From: Streptomyces sp. HUAS ZL42 | Lineage (GTDB): Bacteria > Actinomycetota > Actinomycetes > Streptomycetales > Streptomycetaceae | Length of the DNA: 64,000 bases | Assembly (NCBI RefSeq): GCF_040782645.1 | Contig: NZ_CP160403.1 | Location: 930,001-994,000, forward strand | Direction of reading: 5' to 3' | Shown: positions 8,467 through 17,012 of the stretch, one piece after another | Position numbering within the stretch: the first letter of the stretch is position 1 | How the letters are laid out: the number at the start of each line of letters is the position of its first letter | Notes under the pieces: model-generated | What the model was told of the DNA's origin: nothing | The model's input: the letters and a program-made list of their open reading frames with translations, nothing else | Databases searched by the model: none | Translations under genes and position numbers: made by a program

Positions 8467-9314
8467 CACCGTCGGCCATCGCGTCCGTGAAGACGAACTC
8501 CGCCGGGACCGCCACCGGTCCCGGCGGGGCCTCCGCCCGGCGCGGCCCGGGCGCCACCGCCGCACTGCGCGGCCTCGCCGGCCTGGCCGGTCTCGTGGTG
8601 GTCCTGGAGGTGCTGCCCCACACCGGCGTGGTCTCGCCCGCCTACCTTCCACCCGCCTCGCAGACGGGTCGCACCCTGTGGCTCCTGCTCGGCGAGAACA
8701 CGTTCTGGACGGCCCTCGGCGACACCCTGACCGGATGGGGCCTGGGCCTGGCCATCGCGGTCGTGGCCGGTGTGGTGGTCGGTGTGGTGATCGGCTCCAT
8801 CCCGGTGCTGCGCGCGGTAACCGCCTCCACCATCGAGTTCCTGCGCCCCATCCCGTCGGTGGCGCTGATCCCGGTGGCCGTGCTGCTCTACGGCACCGAT
8901 CTGCAGTCGACGCTGCTGCTGGTCGTGTACGCCTCCTTCTGGCAGGTGCTCGTCCAAGTGCTGGCCGGCACGCAGGACGTCGACCCGGTCGCGGACGACA
9001 CCGCCCGCAGCTATCTGCTCGGCAGGTGGGGACGGGTGCGCTACGTCCTGTGGCCCACCGCCCTGCCGTATGCGATGACGGGTGTACGGCTGGCGTCCGC
9101 CGTGGCGCTGGTCCTCGCGGTCACCGCGGAACTCGTCATCGGCTCACCCGGCCTGGGTCACGAGATCGCCGTCGCGCAGAACTCCGGTGCCGTGCCACGG
9201 GTGTACGCCCTCGTGCTGGTCACCGGTCTGCTCGGAGTCGCGATCAACCTGGTGGCACGGGCCGTCGAGCGGCGGGCGCTGCACTGGCACCAGTCCCAGC
9301 GCAGGGAGGGATGA
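8463..9314 (+). CDS. ABC transporter permease (SsuC/TauC type)
   Basis: 283-residue inner-membrane permease of the BPD_transp_1 class. GTG 8463 overlaps the upstream stop by four bases (GTGA), giving translational coupling. About six transmembrane segments are visible (GLAGLVVVLEVLP, LAIAVVAGVVVGVVIGSIPV, STLLLVVYASFWQVLVQVLA, LASAVALVLAVTAELVIG, VYALVLVTGLLGVAINLVA). The EAA-type cytoplasmic loop that contacts the ATPase is around SYLLGRWGRVRYVLWPTALP. It has an N-terminal Gly/Ala-rich tail before the first helix. Confidence 0.88.
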   Translation: MTPSAIASVKTNSAGTATGPGGASARRGPGATAALRGLAGLAGLVVVLEVLPHTGVVSPAYLPPASQTGRTLWLLLGENTFWTALGDTLTGWGLGLAIAVVAGVVVGVVIGSIPVLRAVTASTIEFLRPIPSVALIPVAVLLYGTDLQSTLLLVVYASFWQVLVQVLAGTQDVDPVADDTARSYLLGRWGRVRYVLWPTALPYAMTGVRLASAVALVLAVTAELVIGSPGLGHEIAVAQNSGAVPRVYALVLVTGLLGVAINLVARAVERRALHWHQSQRREG

Positions 9315-9318
9315 CCTG

Positions 9319-10101
9319 ATGACCGTCCTCACAGTGGGCCGACGGATTCTGCTCGTGCTGGGTCTGCCCGCCGTTCTGTTCGCCGTGTGGTGGTTCGCCA
9401 CCGCCGGCAGCACCGACTTCTACGTCCCACCGCTCTCCGCCATCCTGGACAAGTTCGGGGAGGTCTGGGTGGGCGACCGGCTGGTGGCCGACGTCCTGCC
9501 CAGCCTGCTCCGGCTGACCGTGGGCTACCTCCTCGCCGTCGTCATCGGCGTCGGAGTCGGCCTGCTGGTCGGCACGCACCGCGTCGTGAGGGACGTCCTG
9601 GAGCCGGTGCTGGAGCTCTTCCGCGCCATCCCGCCACCGGTACTGGTCCCCGTGATCATGCTGTTCGCGGGCATCGGCGACACCATGAAGGTCATCGTCG
9701 TCGCCAGCGGCTGCGTCTGGCCGATCCTGCTCAACACGGTCGAGGGCGTCCGCGCCGTCGACGAGGTACTCGGCGACACCTGCCGCTCCTACGGCATCAC
9801 CGGTCCGTCCCGTCTGTGGCACCTCGTGCTGCGCTCGGCCAGCCCGCAGATCGTCACCGGCATGCGGCAGTCGCTGTCGATCGGCATCATCCTCATGGTC
9901 ATCAGCGAGATGTTCGCGGCCAGCAACGGGCTCGGCTTCACCATCGTGCAGTTCCAGCGCACCTTCGCCATCCCCGAGATGTGGAGCGGCGTCCTGCTGC
10001 TCGGCCTGCTCGGTTTCGTCCTGTCCTTGCTCTTCCGCCTCGCCGAGAACCGCGTCCTGGCCTGGTACCACGGCCTGCGCCGCGCCCAGCGCAACACCTG
10101 A
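9319..10101 (+). CDS. ABC transporter permease (SsuC/TauC type)
   Basis: 260-residue second permease of the importer, pairing with the preceding one as a heterodimer. ATG 9319 lies 4 bases after the previous stop, with GGGAGGG just before. Transmembrane stretches include LVLGLPAVLFAVWWFATA, LTVGYLLAVVIGVGVGLLVG, SIGIILMVISEMFAAS and VLLLGLLGFVLSLLFRLAE. The coupling loop is seen at SYGITGPSRLWHLVLRSASP. Two different permeases rather than a homodimer is less usual for this family. Confidence 0.88.
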   Translation: MTVLTVGRRILLVLGLPAVLFAVWWFATAGSTDFYVPPLSAILDKFGEVWVGDRLVADVLPSLLRLTVGYLLAVVIGVGVGLLVGTHRVVRDVLEPVLELFRAIPPPVLVPVIMLFAGIGDTMKVIVVASGCVWPILLNTVEGVRAVDEVLGDTCRSYGITGPSRLWHLVLRSASPQIVTGMRQSLSIGIILMVISEMFAASNGLGFTIVQFQRTFAIPEMWSGVLLLGLLGFVLSLLFRLAENRVLAWYHGLRRAQRNT

Positions 10102-10137
10102 CCGGCCGTACCGGTCCGCCCCATGAAGGAGACGTCG

Positions 10138-11001
10138 ATGCTCGACGTACGCAACCTGCAGAAGACCTACACAGGCCGCAACCGCACCGTCGAGGCGCTG
10201 CGCAGTCTCAGCTTCCACATCGACGCCGGCGAACTGGTGTGCCTCGTAGGCCCGTCCGGCTGCGGCAAGACGACCCTGCTGAAGTGCATGGCCGGACTGC
10301 TCACCCCCACCGGCGGCGAGGTGATGCTGGACGGCCGCCCGGTCGGCGGGCCCCCGCCCGGCATGGCGGTGGTCTTCCAGGAGTACGGCCGCTCGCTGTT
10401 CGCCTGGATGAACGTGCGCGACAACGTCGCCCTCCCGCTGCGCCGCAAGAAGCTCGGCAAGGCGCGGGAGAAGGAGCTCGTCGACCACGCCCTGGAGGTG
10501 GTCGGCCTGGCCGACGCCCACCACGCCTACCCCTGGCAGCTGTCCGGCGGCATGCAGCAACGCGTCGCCATCGCCCGCGCCGTCGCCTACGAGCCGAAGG
10601 TGCTGCTCATGGACGAGCCCTTCGCGGCCGTCGACGCCCAGACCCGCGCCGATCTGGAGGACCTCATCCGACGCCTCTGGCACGAACTGGGCGTCACCGT
10701 CCTGTTCGTCACCCACGACATCGACGAAGCCGTCTACCTCGGCCAGCGCACGATCATCCTGTCGAAGTCGCCGACCGTGGTGCAGGAGGATCTGGTCATC
10801 GATCTGCCCGACCAGCGCGACCAGTTGCACACCCGCTCAAGCGCCCGCTTCGGCGAACTGCGCGCGCACGTCTACGAACAGATCCAGCGCGCCAAACACC
10901 ACAGCGGCGACACGGCAGCCGGCGCCGGTGAGCCGACCCCAGCGGACACGGCCCGGGAGCTGGAGAGGGCCGCCCCCGCACCCGGGCCGACGCAGCCGTA
11001 A
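10138..11001 (+). CDS. ABC transporter ATP-binding protein (SsuB/TauB type)
   Basis: 287-residue ATPase energising the importer. Walker A GPSGCGKT (38-45), Q-loop VVFQEYG, signature LSGGMQQR, Walker B VLLMDEP, D-loop and switch His in VTHDIDEA are all intact. ATG 10138 is preferred over ATG 10123 because AAGGAG lies 6 bases before it. The last 30 or so residues are a Pro/Ala/Glu-rich tail beyond the usual family end. It closes a four-gene operon. Confidence 0.93.
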   Translation: MLDVRNLQKTYTGRNRTVEALRSLSFHIDAGELVCLVGPSGCGKTTLLKCMAGLLTPTGGEVMLDGRPVGGPPPGMAVVFQEYGRSLFAWMNVRDNVALPLRRKKLGKAREKELVDHALEVVGLADAHHAYPWQLSGGMQQRVAIARAVAYEPKVLLMDEPFAAVDAQTRADLEDLIRRLWHELGVTVLFVTHDIDEAVYLGQRTIILSKSPTVVQEDLVIDLPDQRDQLHTRSSARFGELRAHVYEQIQRAKHHSGDTAAGAGEPTPADTARELERAAPAPGPTQP

Positions 11002-11010
11002 GTCCGTATC

Positions 11011-11287
11011 TCACAAACGTGGCTGGGCGCTGCCGTTCGTCACGGTGAGCTGCCACAACGTGGCCGAGGGGTCGAGGCTCGACGCGTGGCAGCTGACCTT
11101 GACCAGCAACATGGACACGTGCAGGGACGCCTCCCGGCGCTCCGTCTCTCCCTCCCCGCCCCGCAGCCGTGTCTCCCGCGCGTCCAGTTCCCGGGCCTGC
11201 TGCCGCTGGTACCAGAGCCCGGCGGCCGTCAGCGCCAGTCCCGACACCGATCACCGCGCCGATGACCCCGAACGCGGCCTCCGCCAT
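11011..11287 (-). pseudogene. Small membrane protein with an internal frameshift
   Basis: Reading from ATG 11287, the first residues (MAEAAFGVIGAVIG) form the start of a transmembrane helix. The natural continuation (SGLALTAAGLWYQRQQAREL, then a charged, probably coiled segment) is in another frame, reached by removing one base near 11240. The restored protein would be about 90 residues: one membrane helix, a helical linker and a short tail. It is convergent with the ABC operon. It may be a true lesion or a sequencing error; family not recognised. Confidence 0.45.
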
Positions 11288-11450
11288 GAACGTCAACTGT
11301 GTGAGCTCATAAGGCCGTTGTCCATCGAACAGCGGTCGACCAGGTTGAGTGAGACCGTGGGTAGGCCATCAACCCCACGTGCAGACCAGGGAGACTTGCC
11401 CCTCTCCGACCAGGGCGCGTACCGGACGGGCCTGTGGCACCATTCTCGTC

Positions 11451-12041
11451 GTGGCAGCTGGGGGAACGAGTCTCGCACCGTATCTGATCACCGCGTCCGC
11501 GACGCTCGCAGGCGTCCTGATCACCGCGGCGTTCGCGGAGTTCCGGGAGCAACGGCGGTCCCGCGAGGATCGGCAGCGCGAGCGAGACCGGGTCACCGAG
11601 GAACGCTGGAAGTGGCTTCGCCAGGAGCGGCGCCAGGCCTACGCGGCGCTGGTGCACCTCGGCTTCCAAGCTGCCGCCACGCTTCTGGAGGCAGCCTCCC
11701 GACTGCACGACCGGAAGGACCCCGAAGGGGCACTCGAACTGTGGACCCGGCTCGACGAGCTGGAAGACGCGATCCACGCCCAGGTGGCGGACGTGCAGCT
11801 GGTCGGCAGTGAGGCCGTCCTTACGGCGGCGCACGGGCTGCGCCGATCCGCGCGGCGGACCGCGAGCCTGCTGAGTCAGAGCGTCGACGCCGCCAAGAAG
11901 AACCGGCTCGACAACGGCAACACAAACGACGGCCTGTCGGAGCGAATCCGCATCCTGTACGGGGCAACGAACGACCTGGTGGACGCGGCCACTGCGGACC
12001 TGCGCGTGTCCCCTGAGGCCGACGACGAGGCGAGCACCTGA
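11451..12041 (+). CDS. Hypothetical membrane-anchored coiled-coil protein
   Basis: 196 residues from GTG 11451. The N-terminus is one hydrophobic helix (LAPYLITASATLAGVLITAA, about residues 9-28). A strongly charged helix rich in Arg/Glu (REQRRSREDRQRERDRVTEE) follows and should form a coiled coil. The remainder is helical (AAATLLEAASRLHDR, LWTRLDELEDAIHAQVADVQ). No catalytic motif is seen and I do not recognise the family. Similar one-TM plus helix proteins are common in streptomycetes. No ribosome site is visible before the GTG, so the start could be leaderless or wrong. Confidence 0.6.
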   Translation: MAAGGTSLAPYLITASATLAGVLITAAFAEFREQRRSREDRQRERDRVTEERWKWLRQERRQAYAALVHLGFQAAATLLEAASRLHDRKDPEGALELWTRLDELEDAIHAQVADVQLVGSEAVLTAAHGLRRSARRTASLLSQSVDAAKKNRLDNGNTNDGLSERIRILYGATNDLVDAATADLRVSPEADDEAST

Positions 12042-12146
12042 CCTGGCTTGTTCTCGGCTCAAGGGCGAGCTTGAGACGGAGCCGCGCGTCACGCGGTCAT
12101 CACGGTGTGTCAGACCCGCTGAGCGCGACGGCGAGCCGGCACTACG

Positions 12147-12577
12147 GTGGCGCCCTCACCCCTGGGGCGCCGTACACGTCGGACACGGAGCCCTGGCCGG
12201 TGCCGTCACTTACCTGCCCGCGACGGCCAGCTACGGCTCCGGCAGGGCGGCCAACGGCGACGGCGGCCTCGGGTTGCCGCACACCCTCGTCGGCGAGGAC
12301 ACGGCAAGGTCAGCGGGACGGTGATGGGCGAGCGCGTGACGCTGACGTCGACTTCGAGCTCGGCGACACGGGCTTCAACGGCACACTCACCGGGAGCACG
12401 CTGACGCTCGCGGTGCCTCAGCCCGACGGACACATCGAGGACTACGTCCTCGAGCCGCACGACGCCGCTCACTACAACGAGCGCGTCGTGGCGCTCCAGG
12501 CGAACTCGACGCAGTCATGGGACCCGTCCTGGTTCTTCGACCAGGGCGACCGTAAGCCTCACCGGCTCAAGCCGTGA
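12147..12577 (+). pseudogene. Decayed hypothetical gene with at least two frameshifts
   Basis: Protein-like segments occur in three successive frames: LAGAVTYLPATASYGSGRAA (about 12190-12290), then GHGKVSGTVMGERVTLT (about 12297-12347), then DVDFELGDTGFNGTLTGSTL and LAVPQPDGHIEDYVLEPHD (about 12346-12480) to the stop at 12577. Together they resemble one beta-rich, probably exported protein that has lost its frame twice. The 5' end and a signal sequence are not found. Family not recognised. Confidence 0.5.
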
Positions 12578-13098
12578 GAACGACCGTCCAGGTCATCGCT
12601 CACGAAGCGGTGTTCAGCGTGGTGGGACACCCACAACGGCAGGTCCACCGGTCGCCGGGACGTCACCCACACCACGTGGCACACCGAGCGGCTCGGCCAG
12701 GCACCCACCAGGTGCCTCACAGGTCCCAGCTCATCCGTGAGGCCGTGCGTCTCGTCGGCGTGCACAACCCAGGTGCCGGGGCGGCGTGAGTCCGCTCCCC
12801 ACCCTGTCGATGTCATCCGGCCAGGGTAGGCGAGAGGGGCGCGACGGTGACCACCGCCTGAGAGCGCGTGAGAGCGACGAAGTTCGGCCCACTCTTCGCC
12901 GCGGTGGCGGAAGTTTGCTCGTCACCGTGACGGTCGCGGCGCTGGCCGTCGTCGCCCGACGCACCGCGGCACGGGCATCGTCCGACGGACACGACGTGCT
13001 CCGAGCGCACTGACGGCTGGTGCCGTCGCCCTCCCCACGGGAGGGCGACGGCCCGTGGGATGTCGCCGTGCGGCGCACGGCCTCCCTGCCGGCGTCGG
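12578..13098. other. 520-base stretch without a supported gene
   Basis: Contains the terminator at 13022-13052. On the minus strand, 12813-12890 encodes PNFVALTRSQAVVTV followed by a stop. It recalls the YVALTR motif near the end of UvrD/HelD-type helicases and may be a tiny helicase remnant. Nothing else stands out. Confidence 0.4.
13022..13052. terminator. Hairpin terminator after GH43 operon
   Basis: Perfect 14-bp stem: GCCGTCGCCCTCCC (13022-13035) and its complement (13039-13052) with a 3-base CAC loop, starting 46 bases beyond the stop of the minus-strand GH43 gene. There is no T-tract, as is common in Streptomyces. Confidence 0.75.
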
Positions 13099-14532
13099 TC
13101 AGCTCGTCACACGGAAGGTGGCGTCGCTGCGTCCTGTCGCGGTGGTGATCGGGTCGAGCCGCAGTTGATAGGCGTAGTGGCGGATGTACCGGTCGGGGTA
13201 GTTGTAGGACTGGAACGACGACCATGAGGAGTCGGCGAGGCCGGCGACCTGGCGGAAGCTGGCGTCCTGGGCGAACTGGGTGGTGCCGTCGTTGTAGACC
13301 AGAGCGAAGTCGTAGTTGGAGTGCCGCAGGAAGTACCCGGGGAAGTTCACCGACTCGAAGGAGACGGTGCCGGAGCCGGCCAGGCCGGTCCTCAGCCGGA
13401 ACTGGGCGTCCTCGGCGGGGCTGACGTTGGGGTCGATTCGCACGTCGAAGTTGGTGTGCCGCACGTACCGGTCCTGGAAGTTGTACGACTGGAGCCGGTT
13501 GATCGCCGTGTTGGGCCAGCGCGCGAGCACGCGGCTCTCCTCGGCGGCCGTCAGGTTCAGGATCCAGCCGTGGCGCTTCTTCGTGCCGCCCATGTTGTAG
13601 CTGCCCGACGCCTGCTTCTGGTAGGCCGCGGGATTGGACGGATCGGTGGTCAGGACCGGCATGTAACCGCCGCTTGTGGCGTACTGGTCGAGGTAGAGCG
13701 CCCACTGGTTGCTGCCGTTGACCTTCATCCACATCGGGCCCTCGACCTGCGAGCCGGTCAGGCCGATACCGGAGAGGTCACCGAGCCTGGTCCACGTCCC
13801 CAGGATCGAGTTGCTGCCTTCGAGGGTGATCTGCCCGTCGCCGGAGGCCCGCACGTAGCGGTAGTTACCCACTCCGGAGGGCACCTCGATGATCTGGGTG
13901 TCGATGATTTCCTGGGTGCCGGGGCGCTCGATGTAGGTCTGCGGGGTGGTGACGGTGCGGAAGTCGCTGGTGCGGGCGTAGAAGATGCGGTGCTTCGTCG
14001 CGCCGTTGAGGGGCACGTTCGTCGCCCAGTACAGGACGTAGTCGCCTGTCTGCGGGTCCCAGATCGCCTCGGGCGCCCAGGCGTTGCGGCCGTCGGGGAT
14101 CGAGCCGGCGACGTTGAGCAGCCATGGCTGCGACCAGGTGACCAGGTCGGTGGATTCCCACACCACGAGGTTGCGGCTGCCGTTGTTGATGGCGGTGTCC
14201 CAGTTCTGCCCGCAGCCGATGCACAGGTCGGTCGCGATGATCCAGTACTTGTCACCGCCCGGGGCGCGGACCAGGGCGGGGTCGCGCACCCCGCGTGTGC
14301 CGACCGTGGAGCGCAGGACCATCCCGCCGCCGTTGAGGTCGTTCCAGTGCAGGCCGTCCGTGCTGTGTGAGAGGTACATCTGCTGGTTGGTCGACCCCTC
14401 TCCGGTGAAGTGCACCATCAGGTAACCGGGGTCGGCGGCGGCGGCCCGCTGTGGGGTGGTCAGGACTTGGGATGTGAAGAGCAGGCAGGCGGCGACCAGT
14501 ATCGCCGCAAGCCGGGAGAAGACCGCGGACAT
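13099..14532 (-). CDS. Secreted GH43 glycosidase with AbfB/CBM42-type arabinose-binding domain
   Basis: 477 residues. ATG 14532 gives a signal peptide (MSAVFSRLAAILVAACLLFT, cleavage near RAAAAD). The N-terminal five-bladed propeller is GH43-like: catalytic-base region GVRDPALV, Asp region NAWAPEAIWDPQTGDYVLYW and general-acid Glu in SQVEGPMWM. From about residue 340 come three related repeats (LQSYNFQDRYVRHTNFDVRI, FESVNFPGYFLRHSNYDFAL, FQSYNYPDRYIRHYAYQLRL), the beta-trefoil AbfB domain that binds arabinofuranose side chains. Activity is therefore probably arabinan or arabinoxylan debranching outside the cell. It lies 47 bases after another GH43 gene, likely the same operon. Confidence 0.85.
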   Translation of the reverse strand: MSAVFSRLAAILVAACLLFTSQVLTTPQRAAAADPGYLMVHFTGEGSTNQQMYLSHSTDGLHWNDLNGGGMVLRSTVGTRGVRDPALVRAPGGDKYWIIATDLCIGCGQNWDTAINNGSRNLVVWESTDLVTWSQPWLLNVAGSIPDGRNAWAPEAIWDPQTGDYVLYWATNVPLNGATKHRIFYARTSDFRTVTTPQTYIERPGTQEIIDTQIIEVPSGVGNYRYVRASGDGQITLEGSNSILGTWTRLGDLSGIGLTGSQVEGPMWMKVNGSNQWALYLDQYATSGGYMPVLTTDPSNPAAYQKQASGSYNMGGTKKRHGWILNLTAAEESRVLARWPNTAINRLQSYNFQDRYVRHTNFDVRIDPNVSPAEDAQFRLRTGLAGSGTVSFESVNFPGYFLRHSNYDFALVYNDGTTQFAQDASFRQVAGLADSSWSSFQSYNYPDRYIRHYAYQLRLDPITTATGRSDATFRVTS

Positions 14533-14579
14533 GTGTGTTTCCTGTCTTTCTACGGGTGCCAGGATCGGGTGACGAGGTC

Positions 14580-16127
14580 TCACGTACGTGACCAGTGGAA
14601 GCTGGTGGCTGTGCCGCACGTACGCTGTTCGAGCAGGGCGAGGTCCGCGGTCGAGGCGCCGACGACGTTGACGCACTTGCCGCTGTGGCGGGCCCTGAGC
14701 TGGTGGTATCCGTCGACGGCGACCCATTCGAACTGCTGGTTCGCGCCGGAATGGCAGGGGTACTGGATGATGCCGGCGCCGTCAGCTGTGGATGCGCCGT
14801 TCACGTCCATGCACTTGCCGCTGTTGAGGCTCTCGATCTGGAAGTAGCCCCCGCCCACGTCGACGAAGCGCCACCGCTGCCAGGGCTTGCCGTTCCAGGC
14901 GTACTGGCCGATCTTCACGCCGTTGTCGGTGTTGGGTGCCTGAACGTCCATGACCTTGCCGCTGTTGCGGTTGGTCAGCCGGTAGTAGGTCACCGCCGGC
15001 TCGCCGGACGGCACGGTCAGCGCGGTGCCCGTGGCCACCGGGACGCCGAGGTTCGGCGATCCGTCGGCGTTCCAGGTGATCTTCTGGATCCGGGTGGTGC
15101 GGGTGGTGCCGCAGCCCTGGGTGGAGGAGGAGTTGGCGTGGTAGACGATCCAGTCCTCGGTGCCGTCCGGTGATTTGAAGAAGCCGTTGTGGCCGGGGCC
15201 GTACACGCCGGCCGCGTCGCTGCGCTGGAAGGCCGGCTCGGCGCTCTTGGTCCAGGAGCTCGCGTTCAGCGGGTCGCTGCCGGTGAGGGTGAGCAGTCCC
15301 AGCTTGTAGTCGGGGCCCTGGCAGGCGCTCGCCGAGTAGCTGATGAACGTCTTTCCGCCGTGCTGCAAGGCGACCGGGCCCTCGTTCATCGGGGTGCCCT
15401 GCGTCTCCCAGGAGTAGGTCGGGGTGGAGATCTGCGTGCGGGATCCGGTCACGGTCCACGGATTGCTCAGCGCGACGATGTAGATGCTCGGGTTTGATCC
15501 GGCCCACTGCGGCGTCGGCACGCCCGACCAGATGAAGTACAGCCGGCCGTTGATGGTGACCACGCTGCCGTCGATGCCCCACCAGTCGTTCGCGCCGAAG
15601 ATCATGCCCTTGTACGTGTACGGGCCGAGCGGATCGGTGCCGGCGCTCTCCAGCACGTGCACACGCTGGTCCTCGATGTCGCCCGTACCGGCGGAGTAGT
15701 AGATGTACCAGCGCTTGCCGTTGGGGCCGTCGAGCAGGTGCATCTCCGGAGCCCAGATGTAGTGGTCACGCCCGGCGGCGTGGCCGCTGAACACCGGCAC
15801 CGGCGAGGCGGCCTTCAGCGCCTCGATCGTGGGCGCCTTGCGCATCGTCAGCGGTCCGCTGTACGGCGTCGTCATCAGGTAGTAGTTGCCGTTGTAGTAG
15901 GTCATGTAGGGGTCGGCGCCGGAACCGTTGAGCGGGTTCGTGAACGTCGTCGTGGCCGCCTGCGCCGCGGGCGCGACCACCACCGTCCCGACCGTCACAC
16001 CTCCGACGACGGCGAGAGCCGTTGCCATGGCCCGCAGTCGGCGGACCAGAGAGGAACGCCCCGGCACGCGCCGCCAAGAGCGGCGGCGCAGCCTTTCCAC
16101 ACCGGCGGGCATGGGAGAAATGCTCAT
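14580..16127 (-). CDS. Secreted GH43 alpha-L-arabinofuranosidase-like enzyme with ricin-type CBM13 domain
   Basis: 515 residues. A long basic N-terminus precedes a signal helix (AMATALAVVGGVTVGTVVVA, cleavage near AAQAAT). GH43 catalytic residues are visible: Asp in GADPYMTYYNG, pKa-modulating Asp in WWGIDGSVV and general-acid Glu in MNEGPVALQ. The C-terminal 140 residues are a ricin-B/CBM13 trefoil (YYRLTNRNSGKVMDVQA, WRFVDVGGGYFQIESLNSGK, QFEWVAVDGYHQLRARHSGK). It would act on plant hemicellulose arabinosyl side chains. It is the first gene of a two-gene operon with the AbfB-domain GH43 enzyme; AAGGA lies upstream of ATG 16127. Confidence 0.87.
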   Translation of the reverse strand: MSISPMPAGVERLRRRSWRRVPGRSSLVRRLRAMATALAVVGGVTVGTVVVAPAAQAATTTFTNPLNGSGADPYMTYYNGNYYLMTTPYSGPLTMRKAPTIEALKAASPVPVFSGHAAGRDHYIWAPEMHLLDGPNGKRWYIYYSAGTGDIEDQRVHVLESAGTDPLGPYTYKGMIFGANDWWGIDGSVVTINGRLYFIWSGVPTPQWAGSNPSIYIVALSNPWTVTGSRTQISTPTYSWETQGTPMNEGPVALQHGGKTFISYSASACQGPDYKLGLLTLTGSDPLNASSWTKSAEPAFQRSDAAGVYGPGHNGFFKSPDGTEDWIVYHANSSSTQGCGTTRTTRIQKITWNADGSPNLGVPVATGTALTVPSGEPAVTYYRLTNRNSGKVMDVQAPNTDNGVKIGQYAWNGKPWQRWRFVDVGGGYFQIESLNSGKCMDVNGASTADGAGIIQYPCHSGANQQFEWVAVDGYHQLRARHSGKCVNVVGASTADLALLEQRTCGTATSFHWSRT

Positions 16128-16276
16128 GACAGAGACATCCTTGGTCGTGTCGTGGAGCGGGACCGGAAGGTGGTGAGCGGAACAGATGCGGCGGATGCGG
16201 GTTTGCGGCTACGCGCCTCACATCGATGTCGCATCCCGTCGACTGCATGTGAGGCGCGTGAACACTACGGGTCATT

Positions 16277-16309
16277 GTTCGAAATTTAGGACGTCGTTCG
16301 TAAATTCGG
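16277..16309. promoter_or_regulatory. AT-rich imperfect tandem motif upstream of GH43 operon
   Basis: GTTCGAAATTTAGG (16277-16290) and GTTCGTAAATTCGG (16296-16309), 19 bases apart, form a marked AT-rich patch about 150 bases before the GH43 start. Such motifs in otherwise GC-rich DNA are typical regulator sites; identity of the regulator is unknown. Confidence 0.4.
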
Positions 16310-16442
16310 CCAGACGTTAGAGGGGTTCGTGAGGGGGCGTCAAGAGGGAGGGCCGAAGAAGACTGAGACGAGGAGCGCAACCTCCGGACAGAGACGGCCG
16401 CCGTGGGCCGACAGCCGCCCTGCCCGAAGAGCCGGGTGCCAC

Positions 16443-17009
16443 TCAGGACTGGCTGTTGAGGAACCCGATCGCCACCGCGCCCCACCACCCGATCTGGGAA
16501 ACCACGACGGAGACCGCCCCACGCACCAGCAGCCGTCTGTCCACCTCTCCTCCCACCTGCTCGGCAAGCTCTCGGTGGAGAGCGTGCACGTGCACACCGT
16601 TGAGAGCGACCAGGAGGACCAGCCCGAGCTTCACCCGGGTGACTGCCGACGCCACGTCAGGGCCGAGGACGGCACCACTGATCACCATTCCCGCCAGACC
16701 GGCCCAGACGAGTACCTGTAACGGGCCGGTGAACTCCAGGACTTGACGCAGGCTGCGCCGTCCCAGCAGCCAGAGCAGACCGTAGTAGTCGATGGTCTGC
16801 ACAGTGCCGAACCCCAGGATCAGCGCTGCCAGGTGCACGAAGAGTGCCACGGTGCGCAGCGCGGGACCGGCCTCGAGGTGCACTGCCACCCACACGCCGG
16901 CCGCCCACACCAGACACACCAGCACATCGGCGGCACCTGTCATCCGGCCGCGCCCCGGTGCCCGGAACAGACCCGTGCCACGAAGAGTGCCACGGCGCGC
17001 CCGCCGCAC
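16443..17009 (-). CDS. Five-helix integral membrane protein
   Basis: 188 residues with about five membrane helices (DVLVCLVWAAGVWVAVHL, ALFVHLAALILGFGTVQTID, LQVLVWAGLAGMVISGAVLG, KLGLVLLVALNGVHVHALH, SVVVSQIGWWGAVAIGF). Several helices contain His residues. GTG 17009 was chosen because GAGGAC lies 8 bases upstream, inside the end of the preceding gene; only 3 bases separate the two genes, so translation is coupled. It may be a membrane partner or electron supplier for the copper-protein-like product. A cytochrome- or CopD-like role is possible but not shown. Confidence 0.75.
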   Translation of the reverse strand: MRRARRGTLRGTGLFRAPGRGRMTGAADVLVCLVWAAGVWVAVHLEAGPALRTVALFVHLAALILGFGTVQTIDYYGLLWLLGRRSLRQVLEFTGPLQVLVWAGLAGMVISGAVLGPDVASAVTRVKLGLVLLVALNGVHVHALHRELAEQVGGEVDRRLLVRGAVSVVVSQIGWWGAVAIGFLNSQS

Positions 17010-17012
17010 TGA

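Noticed and set aside
12559..12816. 85-residue minus-strand frame between the decayed gene and GH43 operon
   Set aside because: No ribosome site or coding character; likely chance. Only the short helicase-like string at 12813-12890 was kept as a remark.
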